DNA of 64,000 bases. Origin: Medicago truncatula (Eukaryota > Streptophyta > Magnoliopsida > Fabales > Fabaceae). The stretch lies in assembly GCF_003473485.1 (NCBI RefSeq), contig NC_053042.1, forward strand, positions 5,169,501-5,233,500. The letters run 5' to 3'. The notes below the pieces were generated by a model. It saw only the letters and a list, made by a program, of their open reading frames with translations, searched no databases and had not been told where the DNA came from. The translations under genes were made by a program, and so were the position numbers. Of this stretch, positions 1 to 12,745 are shown piece after piece. The first letter of the stretch is position 1; the number at the start of each line of letters is the position of its first letter.

Positions 1-630
1 CAAGGGTTCTTATGACAATCTTAATATTAATTTCTCTTAAATTAATACTTTGATTTTAATTATAAACAAAAATTACATTTGAATTCATAGAATACTCTGA
101 TAATAATGAAATGTTACTTATAATTGAAACCGGAAAAAATAGATAAATAGTTTGTGTATACTCAACAAAGATGTTAGTTCAATTTCAGTGGTAACTATAG
201 CAGAGTCTATAAATATCTATGTCAATTATCTCTTTGAAATAATGCATAATTCTAATGAGCTATTAGAATTCAACATATCTAAACCATCGATGATGGTGTA
301 ATATTTAAGACAATGTCTAAGAGCTTAATAAATTCCTCACCACTTTAAAATAAAAGTCAGTTCTTGCAATTAAGTGTAATAAAAATTTCCATTGCTCCTC
401 TATCAAATCCCACAGTTGTAATAAAAAAACTTTATTGAAAAAGAAGCCACGAATGAAGTTTATGCGCTCAATTTTCATTGCTCTTCAATCGAATTCAGAT
501 TCTTCACTTATTCATCTTAAAAATATAATTTCTAACCACTGGAATCAACCATCATGTTCTCATAGGGTCGTTGTCATTTTTGAGAAGAAGCGAGAGGGAA
601 ACAGAGTTTGGTATTAAGTATTGAGAAATG

Positions 631-659
631 TTAACTAGTACTCCCAGGATACTAGTTAA
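631..659. repeat. Short palindrome (10-bp arms)
   Basis: ttaactagta (631-640) and tactagttaa (650-659) pair perfectly around ctcccagga. The arrangement resembles the terminal motif (TTAACCAGTG...) of the element noted at 62263. The flanks 1-630 and 660-756 show no gene; a 60-codon frame at 435 is unsupported. Confidence 0.5.
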
Positions 660-756
660 GGATGTTAATATGGAAACTTTGCATTGAAAAATGATGAAAA
701 GTGGAATGTTTCACTTTCGAAAAGACAAAAAGTTGTTGTCTTTAATAAAAAAAATA

Positions 757-1015
757 CTCCCTCCGTCCCTTAATACTTGACACAGTTGAACTTATTACGC
801 ATGTCAATGCATAACTTTGAGCTTAAATATCTTGAATAATATATTAGAAAAAATTATGAAAATTTGATATTTTGAAAATACTCATCGAGACGAATCTAAC
901 GACATCTTATATGATGTTATTTATCTTTGTATATTAGTTGAAAAATACAGTCAAAGTCAATTAGATCAAAATTAAAAAAATTTCAAATGAGTCAAGTATT
1001 AAGGGACGGAGGAAG
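757..1015. mobile_element. Stowaway-type MITE (Tc1/mariner)
   Basis: Terminal inverted repeats CTCCCTCCGTCCCTTAATAC at the left and its near-perfect complement at the right (one mismatch in about 25 bases), flanked on both sides by TA (755-756 and 1016-1017). At 259 bp with an AT-rich interior and no reading frame, it fits the Stowaway family. Confidence 0.88.
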
Positions 1016-1554
1016 TAAATAAATTTGACTGTCCCGTAAGTATTTTACGAGGAGTGTTCTCCAGATTGATGAAGTTAAGGTAAAACAATAGATTGTTGGA
1101 AGTTAAGGAAGAACAATACATTGTTGGAATCAGGGAGAAGAACTACTATTAAAGAATGAAAAATCAATTGAATTAACATAAGTTGTTTGATTGATCACTT
1201 TGACTGTTTAGGGTTTTTGATACAAAGCATTGTCTCTATTTTACAAAAAGATGATTATTGCTTGGTCTTCTTTTGAATTTCGATTTTTTTGGCAAAATTG
1301 TGCGCATCGATTCTTTAATTTTTTTTTGAAGGATCGATTCTTTAATTTAGTTTCATCAAATTCTAAATATGTAATCTATCATTTCATTTTTTTTTTCTTT
1401 TTTGCAAATTAGTCATATGTCTATAAATTTTGTTTACATTGTTGATTCAAGTTATATAATTTTTTTCTTGATTGTTCTAAAAAAATAAATTCTTGATATA
1501 AATATAGACTAAATTGTATTTTTGGTCCCTTAACTATTTAGGTAATATCGCTTT

Positions 1555-1660
1555 GGTCCTTTAATTAAAATTCGATTTATTTTGGTCCCTTAATTAAAAT
1601 TCGATTTATTTTGGTCCCTTAATTAAAATTCGATTTATTTTGGTCCCTTAACTTCTCTCT
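1555..1660. repeat. 29-bp tandem repeat, about 3.5 units
   Basis: The unit ggtcccttaattaaaattcg plus atttatttt begins at 1555, 1584, 1613 and 1642, a steady 29-base period. The 'ttttggtccctt' core also occurs just upstream (1520) and is typical of legume repeat ends. The stretch 1505-1700 is probably the tip of a foldback-type element. Confidence 0.8.
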
Positions 1661-1744
1661 GTTATACATTTTGGTCATTTCTGTTAGTTTTAATTCAAAA
1701 ACATTAGGTTTTCTTCATTTTCTTCTGAAATTTTTCTGGGATTC

Positions 1745-1797
1745 TTCATCGAATTGTTGGGTGAAATATAGATTATTCGGCCCAACAATTCGATGAA
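1745..1797. repeat. 17-bp perfect inverted repeat
   Basis: ttcatcgaattgttggg at 1745-1761 is mirrored perfectly at 1781-1797 around a 19-base loop. A 19-base phrase (aaatatagattattcggcc) that overlaps the loop is repeated directly near 1890. From 1800 to 2880 I see no gene: short frames on both strands lack support, and the last 100 bases are the leader of the F-box gene. Confidence 0.75.
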
Positions 1798-2882
1798 TGT
1801 TTACATGCACACATACAAGATGACTGAGTTTGGTGAATCGAGATCAGACGAGTTAGATTCCAATATATGTTTATTTATTTTTTAATAATAAAATATAGAT
1901 TATTCGGCCACGGTCTAATGATCACAATTGTCTTAAACAAGTAAATGCGTCAAAATACACTTAGCGAGATTATCGTCGCCATCCACAACATCCAACAAGG
2001 GTGGTTGCAGGTGGTGATCCACGAAGGAGATTTAGTGACCTTACAACGATATACAAAGGACTTTGGCGATGCCATTGTGATCCTAAGCGAAATTAGATAT
2101 TTGTCCTCGCCCCATTGGATAAATATAGTACATGTACTCATCCCCATACCCTAGCCGATATCTCTATATCGGTAATCTACAGGTATTTAGATACCGATAG
2201 ATAAAAATGGCCCAACCGCCAACCTTTTGGTATTGAGCCTGTGAAAATGGGCCTATGAGCATTTGCTCGGTCCAGAACACCCATCACATTTGTTAAAATA
2301 TATTTATGATGAGATATATTTTAAATGTGTTGGTATATGATCTAATGATGTGAAAATATCAGCATCATTGAAACTATAAGAAAGTTCCCTTGCAAACTTC
2401 CTTTAGAACTTGTCATATCGCCATAATTTAGACCAAATATTTGATGGAGGGGCTATAACCGTCAAATTTTAAAACAGGAGAATCAATTTTGGCGTAACTT
2501 AAGTTACGTAGCGCGAGTTAACTTGACATTGCCATTTTCACTAACGTGAGTTAATATGTGTAGCAGTATTTTAGACATTTACTTTAGGAATGAGCAAAAC
2601 CGTTTGGATAAAGAGCAGAATTCCAAACGAATATCCAATGGGCCTCTTTCCTATCCAAAATGTTTCCACCAATCAACAACGTAACTCAAGCACATTCATT
2701 GAAACATCACGCACGTGCGTGTTTCACAATCACTGTTCTGGTTTCAATCTTCACCTTGTTTCACTCAAATTCCTTAACAGAGAATGATTCCATAGCATCC
2801 AAGAATCTTTCAAACCAAACTCATCAAAATCAAATCTATATCTATTTATCACAACTTTTCAATCTTCCAATTCAATTCAACA

Positions 2883-4735
2883 ATGGCGAAGAATGTCAAT
2901 GAAGAGTTTTCTTCATCTTCACCTTCATTCACCGATTTTCCAGAAGATGTTCAGCTATGCATCCTCTCATTTCTGTGTCCCATTGAAATTGCTTCATTCG
3001 CATGCACCTCAAAGCAATTCGGAACACTCTGTTCCGATGATGCAAAGCTTTGGCTTTCCCTTTGTGATCGAAGATGGGGTTCAAAAACCCAAATAAAAAA
3101 ATGGGGTGAAGGTAAAATTCTCTATAGAAATCTCTATACTGTTCTTCATGAATGGGATAATCTTATTGGTTTTTGGAGGAGAAGTGGTCCTGGTAGTGCT
3201 GTGATTGAATCACCTTCATTGGTTTTCTTTGAATGGGGTTCATCGTTTATTGCTGGCTCTAGGGTTTCACCAACCCAATCAGAATCTGAAATTTGCGGGT
3301 ATCAGGTGAAAAAGGTGCCTTTTTTGAAGATGGGTCTTTCTGAAGATGGACAAATTGTGAATCTTTTGGATCCTAATGGTCGAGCTGATTTGAATTTCAA
3401 TGGTAATGGCAGTGAATTGATTCCTGTGAATGTTTGTTTTATGGGGAAAACTCATTTTGTATTGGAAGAGAATGTGTTTGGGAGGAGTTCGAGTTCAAGT
3501 CCGGGAAAAAATGGTGGTGAGGATTGTGGTTTTGGTGGAGAGGATGGGATTGGGATTGAAAGTGGTTCTCCTCCGGATCGGATGTTGGAGATTTATCAGC
3601 ATTTGGCGAACCGGGTTAGTCCTGGAAGCGATAGATCAAGGAGGCAGAGGAGGAAGGAGAAAGAAAGGATGGCTAGGCGGAAATGGGAGCCTGAGCATTT
3701 TGTCAAGGTTGTGAATTGCTCGCCGACAGCGTTGCGGCCTTTGCAAGGTCTTTGGAAGGTGTTTCTTATCTGTTCCTTGTTATTTATGCTCAATTATGTT
3801 TTCAGTGTTGAAAATTATAACTTGATAGCTTTGGTGCTTGGTATCTGTCATTTGGTGATTGATATTTGATATGGTTATCTTGTTAATATTGCAAAATGTT
3901 GTTTATTCATAGTATTCAAACTGCAAAATGTTGGTAAAAGAAAGACAAAAGAGCTAAAGAATCATGATCATTGATTTCCATTTTATGGTATCTTAATTAT
4001 ATCGTGTTGGAGTTTTTGGTGATACTACACCACTACACCTTAGTTGAAGTCATGCTGATATAGATCAGCAATAATCTGTCCCCACACCCCCCATTGGTTG
4101 CATTTTGAGTAAACCATTGGTATACTGCAAATTGCTATATTTTGTTTTGAATCTTGATGATTTTGAAGATGAATGGTAGTGGAGCTCTGGCTCATTGAAA
4201 TTGTCAAATGATGCAGGGAATTTGTGCAGACTTGAGTTTAGCATTTTACCTTGTGGCTTATGATGACATTGGGGGGATTGCTTGTCGACGACTTGGGGAT
4301 CCTCCTGAACGGTTTTCTACTTATGCCCCGGTTTTCTGGACGTCCAATGCTACATTTCTGGAAGCTCCCTTTCCTTTAGAGGAAGAATCTCTGTATGGCA
4401 GTCGCGTTCATCTTCAACCAGTTCAACCACACAATGAAAATCATGAGCAGTTCCCTATGTCTGATGTTGAAGGGGTAAACCACATTCAGCAGTTCTATTT
4501 GTCAGACAATGAAGTGGTAAATCGAATTCTTCACATAAACTCAAGTTATGATTTAGTTATTCCTGACCTTGCTGGAGCAACAAATCCAAGAAGTGCTGAG
4601 GGAAGGATTTGGCAGTACCAGGATGGTACTTTTGGATTTGGTTTCGTTCGGGACAATTTTGTCATTGACATGAAAAATATTGTCCGTGATGGTTGCATCG
4701 TGGATGCAGTAAACCCTTCTACATTGATCGTGTAG
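2883..4735 (+). CDS. F-box protein (At3g12350-like), two exons
   Basis: Probable substrate-recognition subunit of an SCF ubiquitin ligase. Exons 2883..3758 and 4217..4735 join in phase 0 to give 464 residues. The F-box lies at about residues 18-62 (start FPEDVQLCILSFLCPIEIAS), followed by the W-rich stretch typical of this family (KLWLSLCDRRWGS). The rest is the long C-terminal part conserved in At3g12350-type proteins, including a basic block near residues 243-270 and, in exon 2, GICADLSLAFYLVAYDDIGG. The donor AAG|GTGTTT and acceptor GCAG|GGA restore the frame between GLWK and GICADL. The ATG at 2883 follows an AT-rich leader and is the first in frame. Without splicing, the frame runs on to 3869 and adds a hydrophobic tail. 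The family match is from memory; the substrate is unknown. Confidence 0.88.
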
Positions 4736-7146
4736 TTGGATGTCACCTGTACATTGTGCACAATGTATTTTTAGCTGTGAAATTATGACAGTTTCCTTAG
4801 ATGGTAGTTTGCTTCTTTAACTGTATCTTAGACAGTCAGTGTTAAGCAGGCGCTGTTTCATTTGTAAGATTATGTACATTGCCTTACCTGCGAGTCACCT
4901 TTTATTTGTGACCTCCTTTGGTTTGGAGTTTGGACTTCCTTTCATCATAATTTATGTAAGCAAAATAATGGGAATTGACATCTTGTCAGTCCCTTCTTTT
5001 ACATTTCATCCCTTGTAAATTGTAATGATTCAAATTTCAAACACAGTCCCTTTGTTGTAGAATTACCTTTATTGGCTTATACAAGTTATGTATGATTTCT
5101 GTTATTACTTCATCCCGTAAAAAAAATGTTACTTGTGTTATTGCTTACAGGACTGGTGCAGTTACTAAAATTTTGATTGAATTGATGCAGACTGACATCA
5201 GTTTATAAACAGAGTTCTCAAATCCTAAGGTTTTTTCTTCTACTTGAGATGAATTATTATTAGTTGTTGAACACAAATCATAGCTTTGAAAGATTGTGAC
5301 TTCATATGATCTCATATAAGTCATTTAATCCTAAGTTTTTTTTTCCACGTCTATTGTTCCTGACATTTTCTTCAAACTGCTTGATATGCGCGAGCATCAC
5401 ACACATGGAATTACTGTACTGATGACAAATTACAGGCCTGTATCAAGATGGATGTGGTGTTAGGTAATGAGTTCTGGAAAACGAAAGGGTGAATACAGAA
5501 AGGAAAAGAACTTCTTTTTCTCCATTGGTATTAGTTTCAACATAAGGCTACAACAGTGTGTTGTTTCAATATCCAATTTTTTACTGAAAATGGAGGTAAC
5601 AGGTTGCTCCTGATTAGTGCAGAGGTAGATTTCTTCAAAAACGAAACATGAAAATGTGATTTTTATTGGCCCAATTAGTTATGGCTACTTTTCAACATAA
5701 CATTTCTGAAAAATCACACATGTTTTTGGAAGTTTACTTCCATATGGCATGTTTTGTGAGAAGTGTGACAGGCTGCAAAAAAATGTGTTTTTCTGAATCA
5801 TGTTGGGGGTGAAAAAAATTCCTTCCTTTATTTTTCCACTATGTCGTCAGTTTGTAAGGTTATTATGTTTTCAAAAGGACTACATCTGCCACAGTCCCAT
5901 CAAAATTCTATTTCTGCTGTGATTGTTGGCATGGTTGTACATCCTCGTTATGAACACGAGTCAAATGCTCTTTCATCTCATCTATCATATGAAAAATCAC
6001 AATAAGTTGATCTTGTATCAAAAAAGATCAACTTATTGTTACTGTGTGAGGTGTGAGACTGCGAGTAAGAAGTCTCAAATTGGATAAAAATTTAGATCTT
6101 GAGCAACTTTTTAAGAGGACTCATACCTAATGTTTTAAGGTTTAGGGTTAATCTTAGGCTAATGTAGAGATCTCTTCGCATTTTAAGTTCCCCTCATCAT
6201 CTAAGTGCTTGTTTGGTTTGATTGAGAGAAGGGCAATATCATGTTCCTAGGCACATTTTGACGTGATTTTTAAGAAGCTGGTAACTATAGAGTTTGGAAA
6301 ACGCACGTCATGAACGTGACTTTGCTTTTTTCCAAACACTCGCTAATACTTCTTATCACTCATCAGTTCGCCATACTTGTACTCGTCCGAGAATGTTAAT
6401 TGCATGCTAGTTAGTAGCTAGCCAGTTTAATAACTACTACAAATGAGAAAAATGCATTGGCTACTCTAGTAGTTATATTTATTTTTCAGTATACAAAATA
6501 AAAAAGGTAATGTTCGTAGAGAAGTCTTTGCCCCTATTGTATGATCAATTTTCTAAAATTTAATTTTTATCCTTTAGAAGTTTATCCATCAATATGCTCC
6601 TATGATCATATTAATCGTTGAAACTAGTAATTGCAGGCTGTATAAAATTTTCTATTACCATGAGGACTACAACTACAAGCAGAAATTGGTTCATGCTTTA
6701 TTTTCAATTTCTTATGGCACTGGTAAATGTAAGAAAGGACTAAAACTATCTTAGAACTGAACCTATTCTAGTTTTCAACCTGTTCACCCACAACTACAAA
6801 TTGCTATGTTTATTGAGCTGAAAATATTTGATGGAAACTAGCAAGTGTAGCCACCAACTCTATTAATATATATGATTTTATTCCAAAAGATGTATCAGAG
6901 TTCAGACCCCGTTAAAACCATGTAACATACCGGAGTTACATTTGGTTTGCGTTAAAATCAAAATAAAACACAGAAAACAAAACAAACAACTTATAAGTTG
7001 AGTAATTATGTCTCATAGATCCGCACACTTGCAAACAAATATTGAATACCATAATGGCAAGCAAAAACATGAGAGATTGCAGAAACATGCAGTTCATAAA
7101 ATGGAACTTGAGAATTGAAAAATTTATGAGACTTGAGACTCTGTCA
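4736..7146. other. Intergenic, F-box gene to LIM gene (convergent)
   Basis: The first 200-300 bases are probably the 3' UTR of the F-box gene and the last 200 that of the LIM gene, since the two genes converge. The rest is AT-rich with no frame I can support. One perfect hairpin lies at 6000-6038. Confidence 0.6.
6000..6038. repeat. 15-bp perfect hairpin
   Basis: caataagttgatctt (6000-6014) pairs with aagatcaacttattg (6024-6038) across a nine-base A-rich loop. The stem is perfect. No T-run or gene is associated, so it may be the remnant of a small inverted-repeat element. Confidence 0.6.
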
Positions 7147-8584
7147 TCAAGTTTCAGCTGCAACTTCTTCACCATTGATTTTCCCAGCATTTTTCTCATG
7201 GTCACCTTCTAGCTGGCTTAAATTTCCCTTTTGCTTGATCAGTTGAATATGGTGGTGTTTGCAGTAGAGTTTTCCCTCATGTGCTATGTAATTGGAAGGA
7301 CTGATAGTACACCCTCCATGACAACATTTGAAACAACTCTTATGGTAAGGAGTTCCATTCACTGTAACCTATATAAATGCAAATTATTGATTTCATTAGT
7401 AGAACAAAAAGTTTTGTATTCAGCCTCAGGGTTTAGATGCAATTTTTGTCAAAATCACGGTCGCACAAAGAGATTTTGCCAAACTAATCACAAACTCAAA
7501 TAATTTTGTTTGGATTTGTGATGAGTTTGGCAGAATTTGTGGTCGACCATGATTTTTACAAAAGCTACGCTTTAGAATTACAACAAAATTACAGTGTCAC
7601 CGTGATATTGTTAATTTAGCCGTAATTCCAAACATACACTATTACCTTCTCAGTTGGATACACTGTTTTCTGACAACCAGAACATTTGTCCCTTGTTCCA
7701 CCAAACATACTTGAGGCTTTAGCTGCAGCAGGTTTCTGATTAAAACAGCTCAAAAGTCATATAAATGCTGGAAAACTGAATTTTACATTTGTGCATTGCA
7801 AGCAACTAGATTTAGAATTCATTACCTCATTATCTATATTTCTTTCTGGCTTGACAATTTTCGGTGTCCCTGTGTATGCAAAACAAAAGTACAATTCAGA
7901 CACTAACAAGAAAAAAGTACTGTGACACATTTAATTAACAAATTCAATTATGTATTTGTTTACCTTCAAAGCTTTTCTCAAGGCTACCAGTTCTTTTGAA
8001 CAGTTGGTCGAAGTGTGGTCTGCAGTAAAGAACTCCCTCAAAAGAATTGTAGTTGCTTAGCTGAATTGTATATACGTTAATCTATCAGCAAACTTGAATA
8101 TGAAAATTATTTCAATGTAGTAACATACTTCAATGAAATCCTTGCATTTTTTAACTAAAAATCTGAGATGAAAATGCTTATGAACAAAGTTAAAGAAAAT
8201 TGTTACTGCATATTTGGACTGACGGCGATTTTCATTGTGTGCTACCATAGTTTTTATATAAGCTACGCTTTGTAGCTTCAACAAAATTACAGTGTTATTG
8301 TCATTTCGCTAAACTCGCAGTCAATTGAAACATGTACTAAAATTGATGATAATGATTCCAACAGATCCAATAGTAGAAGGCTAAACTAGACTATATATAT
8401 ATGACCAAAAATAAATGTCTAAGAGGTTATTTATGAGAGAGACATAGACCTTGAGGGTTCCTTTGCAGTGGTGACATCTGAAACAAGCTTTGTGGAAAAT
8501 TCTATTATCAGCAGTTAACTTATCAACAAGATAAACTGTTTTGTTACAAGCCATACACTTCTGAGTTGTTCCTGCAAATGCCAT
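7147..8584 (-). CDS. Two-LIM-domain protein, WLIM2 type
   Basis: Plant LIM proteins of this class bind and bundle actin filaments and are also found in the nucleus. Five exons read on the minus strand: 8584..8450, 8060..7964, 7869..7826, 7735..7646 and 7368..7147. They give 195 residues, the usual length. LIM1 (about residues 10-64) has C-x2-C-x17-H-x2-C-x2-C-x2-C ending in YCRPHFDQLF. LIM2 (about 108-163) starts KCSGCQKTVYPTEK and ends YCKHHHIQLI. A short linker (TPKIVKPER) and an acidic tail ending GEEVAAET complete it. Every junction has GT..AG and the intron positions split the LIM domains as in other plant LIM genes. All zinc ligands appear to be present. WLIM2 rather than WLIM1 or PLIM is judged from the tail and overall similarity and is less certain. 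Confidence 0.92.
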
Positions 8585-10017
8585 TCTTTTCCTTATCTTC
8601 TTACCTCACCAACTTGCAACAAGTCTATGAACAAAAAGATTATGAAGAGCAGAGAAATAAAAATAAAAAGTGGAGGAGAAATGTGGCATAAAGAAAATTG
8701 TGGACACTAAAGTAAAGTTTTGCCAACAATTATATTGTCAGTGACAATCATTTTGATCAAATTTTCAGCACCTAACTATACTTTTCGCTTTTTATTTTTA
8801 TTTTTTGTTGTGAATATAAATAAATAAATGCTTTAAAACTAAGGAAAAATAATAAGTGTAACTTGCACTTTGCAAGATTATGCTGTTAAAGTAAGTACCT
8901 ATGTTTAGGCTGGTACAGTAATTTTGTGCTAGCAGCTTTAATATATCATCGTTGCATCGGCAGCATCGCTTCGATTGCATGTTTGGATTCACTTTTAAAG
9001 GAATCAAAAGTGATTCTGAAGACTTAAAATTGATTTTGATATATTTCATTGTTCTCGCTTAGAATGATTTTTGTTTATAACTTGAAGATATGATTCGTAA
9101 CTTTTACATAGAAATGTGATTTTAGTGGGATGTTACCATTTTATTTATAAAAAAAACTAAATTGTCAAAAATAAAAATGATTCAACCATTTCTCTTTATA
9201 CCAATAGTTGGTCTCTAATCAAGTCCTAAATTAGTGCATAAAATGTTTATTAATATAAATTGCATATATTTTGGTCTAATAAATTATAAATTTTATTAGA
9301 AAGCTACTTTGTTAATTATGGGGACCCATAGGTTGAAAATCACAACTGCCAGCCAGCACCTTAGGAATTATGATTCAACATCCAGCTGGCTAGCTTTCAT
9401 TCTTGGATCTAACTTTTTCAAACAAAGAATACATTCATTTCTTGAATTACAAGAATGGATGAAGTTGTCATGCATGTTACTGACAGACCAAACTAAAACA
9501 TCTTTTGTAAACTTAACAACCTTTTGGTAATTGTATAAACATCTATATGCTGTTCTTTTTCTTATTTTTATATATTTTGTATTACAAATATGAACAACTA
9601 TGGCATGATTAAATAAAGTTGAGAAGAAAATAAAGGTGACAAACAATGTAATTAGGCAACAACATAAAATGATGAGTTGGGTGTGGTGTAACTTTTACGT
9701 GCAATGGTTGTTGTCTGATCTAGATTCTCTACCATCATTGAAGTCAGCATATCACAACATTTGTATAACTTTACCAATATAACTCAACAAAATGAGCCTA
9801 TATAAACTTAATTATTCAATAGACAAAATTTATATTAATAGATTCATGAACGTAAAAATTCATCATTGCTATCTTAGTCTTACCTATCCCAACCATTCCA
9901 TTATGATGACAGCTTATATTATGTCCCACTACAACAAATCTAATATGCAGCTATGCCTTGTTGGTACATATGAGTTTTAATATATATTATGTTTTATACA
10001 AAAGCTTAACATAAACA
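8585..10017. other. LIM gene upstream region and intergenic DNA
   Basis: The promoter of the LIM gene lies at the left edge. Around 8970-9060 is a phrase often seen in legume MITEs (gcatgtttggattcactttt ... aaaattgattttgatatatt), but I could not place both ends. No gene is visible up to the tRNA. Confidence 0.45.
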
Positions 10018-10089
10018 GGGCATTTGGTCTAGTGGTATGATTCTCGCTTTGGGTGCGAGAGGTCCGGAGTTCGATTCTCCGAATGCCCC
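10018..10089 (+). tRNA. tRNA-Pro (anticodon UGG)
   Basis: A 72-base cloverleaf. The acceptor stem GGGCATT pairs with AATGCCC (10082-10088), followed by discriminator C. The anticodon stem CTCGC/GCGAG encloses loop TTTGGGT with anticodon TGG at 10050-10052. The T arm is CGGAG-TTCGATT-CTCCG. The A box (TGGTCTAGTGG) and B box (GTTCGATTC) of the internal pol III promoter are intact. A T-rich run beginning at 10090 serves as terminator. There is no intron. Confidence 0.97.
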
Positions 10090-11033
10090 TTTTTTGTTTT
10101 TTATTTTTTGTATATTTTGCAATTTATCTACAATTTTATGCAATAACATGTTGTAATGGTTTGGGAAACCTGATTCTCTATATAAGTTGCTTTCACGTTG
10201 AGGTGGTGTGGCATTTCAAACAATTTTTAAACTCTATTATTAGCTGGTCACTCCGATTGCAGATAAAATGTTATTATTGTGGCTGAAACAGTCTGGGTTT
10301 GATTATTAAATTTTGAAAAATTCAGGTAATGTTGAAAGATAAGTAAATCAAAGGAAATATAAAGGCATTGAAATTACCTTTGACTTAAAAAAAAAAATAC
10401 ATTTTTTTGTTAAAACATCAAAATGAACACAGATTCTTGAAAATCAAAAGTGCACATAAACACAGATTCTTCTAAATAAAAAAAAAAAAAAAAAACTAGA
10501 TTAAAGGAGCATAAATTTCATTTCGGGTTACAATGAGAACACCATGGTCTCTTTAGAGTGTGATAGCTAATACCTAATTTGCTTGGAAAAAAATTAGTAA
10601 GTGGTATAATGAACATGCCAACAACATCAACTTCATCATTTCCATCTTTTTTAGTTGAGTCTATGTCGCATTCCATCGCCGTTCAACTCAACCTCAGAAC
10701 TATAATTTGTCAGCAAGCTCACACCAGTCAAAAAAACTTCATATCTTATTCATACAAGTGTAGAAGAGGAAATTCATATTATGGCAGGTTTTGGAAATGT
10801 TGATTTCAGCAACTCGTCTACATCTACAAGATATGTCAATATACTTTTTTTGAAGAAACATATATGTCAATATACTGCAATCTTATTCTCCTTAACTTCA
10901 ACATTGTTTTCAAGTGTCAATCACATCTTCATCCTCTTTCCTTTTGTTGAGACTCTTGCGTACAAATATCGGATTAAATTGTTGACATCAACCAACAAGT
11001 TATTAAGTACCCCTCTGCCATGTGTTTTCCTGC
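10090..11033. other. Intergenic, no gene seen
   Basis: After the tRNA terminator there is AT-rich sequence with poly(A) runs at 10388 and 10480. Frames at 10579-11089 look translatable but match nothing I know and have no supporting context. Confidence 0.5.
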
Positions 11034-11826
11034 CAGGGCCGTCCCTGAGTAATTGGAGGCTCGGCTCTCATGTGAAAATAGACCCCTAATAAAATTAAAA
11101 ATATAATTTTTTAAAAAGAGCAATTATCTATTGAAATTGAAAATAATGATCCGTAAAGATTAAAAAAAGTGTTTATTGTAACTAATACATAAAAGATCAA
11201 TATTCTAATCAATAATATAAATACAATTTAAGCAAATATCTTTATCAATCTTCTGGGTTATATTTTTCCTTAGTTTGTACAAAGCCAAAAATAAATGGTT
11301 TATAATGTTTGTTCTTTCATGTAAAACAATTATAATATTTGTTGTTAGAGTGTAACTATCTTATACAACAAGAATGGGCCAAAAATTACAAGTCTTCTAA
11401 CAAAATAAGAAAAAAAAATTATATTATGTTTTCATTTGTAAATATATAATCTAATATTTTAAGGAGATTTTGGCTAAATTGAAGAGAGGATAGATGAACC
11501 TCAAATCCAGATAAAATAATGTATAAATCAAAGCCCTTGTATTAATTAAAGAAGCAAAAAGGAAAAGAAAAGAAGAAAAAAGGAAAAAAAAAAAAAAAAA
11601 AAGGAAAAGAATATCATAAAACAATGAAATAGGGGTTTTAAACCCATAACCTTGGCATTACCAGCTTGCAACAGTGCCACTAAGCCACTTCAACAATTAC
11701 AAAGAATAACTCGTGCTATATTTATTTATTACTTATTTATTAGGCTATATTTTTTTTTTATGAGGCCCATATCTTGGAGAGGCCCAGCTCCATTGAGCTG
11801 TTTACACCCCCCAAGGGCCGGGCCTG
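11034..11826. mobile_element. Non-autonomous hAT (Ac-like) element
   Basis: Left end CAGGGCCGTCCC and right end GGGCCGGGCCTG are imperfect inverted repeats of the Ac/hAT type. The flanks tttcctgc (11026-11033) and tttcccgc (11827-11834) are an 8-base target duplication with one difference. The 793-bp interior is AT-rich with a GC-rich right shoulder (ccccccaagggccg) and has no transposase frame. Confidence 0.82.
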
Positions 11827-12049
11827 TTTCCCGCACACTATAATCAACCACTCTAATTTACGCTACACACATTATTTTACTATACTTTGTCCGACTTTAC
11901 CACCTAACCGAACTTCAAATTACCCCGTTGGAAACCAGAAGTTTAAGACAAAAACAAAATTTGAATTCCACAATCTACTTTCAACTACTCTAATTAATTG
12001 AGTAAAAAAAAAACCACTACTATAACTTATACATGTATTTTACTATAAG

Positions 12050-12745
12050 GAAAAAGATAGACATACCACTCTTTTTTTGTACACCCCCTCTATACACCCC
12101 CCACGTGGCTTTTATTTAAAAAAAATTTGTCTTTCTCTTTCTCACTTCAGCTCTCTCTCTCTCAAAGACCTCACTCTTTCTTCTCCGATAACCGCCGCCG
12201 CCATTCTACCCCGTCGCCACCGGCTGCCTCTCTCAAAGAGCTCCCTCTTTCTTCTCTGTTAAACCGCCGCTCCCTTCTGCCTCGTCGCGGTCGGAGTTTC
12301 CCCCCTCTTTCTACCCTTTCTTCTGTGACGAAGATGACGGTGGTTGTGTTAAGGCGCCGGCGTTGGGGGTAGTAACGCAGATCTGAGTGTTAGGCGTCAG
12401 TGATAGGATGGTTGTACGGTTTTGAGCGTGTTGATGTCAGAGTTGAGGCGGCGGCGTAGATCTGATCGTTTTGATGCTGGAAACGGTGAGGAAAACGTTG
12501 GGATGGGTGGTCATCAAAACTCGTCGGAAGTGTGCCGGTGTGGTGGTCGGTGGCCAATGGTGGAGAGAGCAGTGATACAGATGACAGAGAGAAGAAGATG
12601 GAAAAGACTTGTATGTGTATGTTACAGAATTGTCCTTCAATTTTTGTGGTTATACAAAATTGCCCCCAATCTAATGAATAAAAAATGTCACTTTAAGAGG
12701 TGTAGAATGAGGGGTTGCCACGTGGGATTGTATACCTATCACCAC
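12050..12745. mobile_element. Possible transposon with captured GC-rich sequence
   Basis: A block unlike its AT-rich surroundings: a CT-rich stretch at 12125-12180, then Pro/Arg-rich GC-rich sequence (12190-12560) that looks like the first exon and leader of a gene, with frames open in several phases. Near both edges are gatagRYatac-like sequence and a CCACGTGG motif (about 12102 and 12718) in inverted arrangement. This suggests a Mutator-like element that picked up host DNA, but the ends are imperfect and I cannot name the captured gene. Confidence 0.4.

Noticed and set aside
1555-1660. Regular 29-base repeats as a CRISPR-like array
   Set aside because: Units are directly adjacent with no spacers and the DNA is from a plant.
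3430-3714. 94-codon frame inside the F-box exon
   Set aside because: Shadow of the F-box coding frame.
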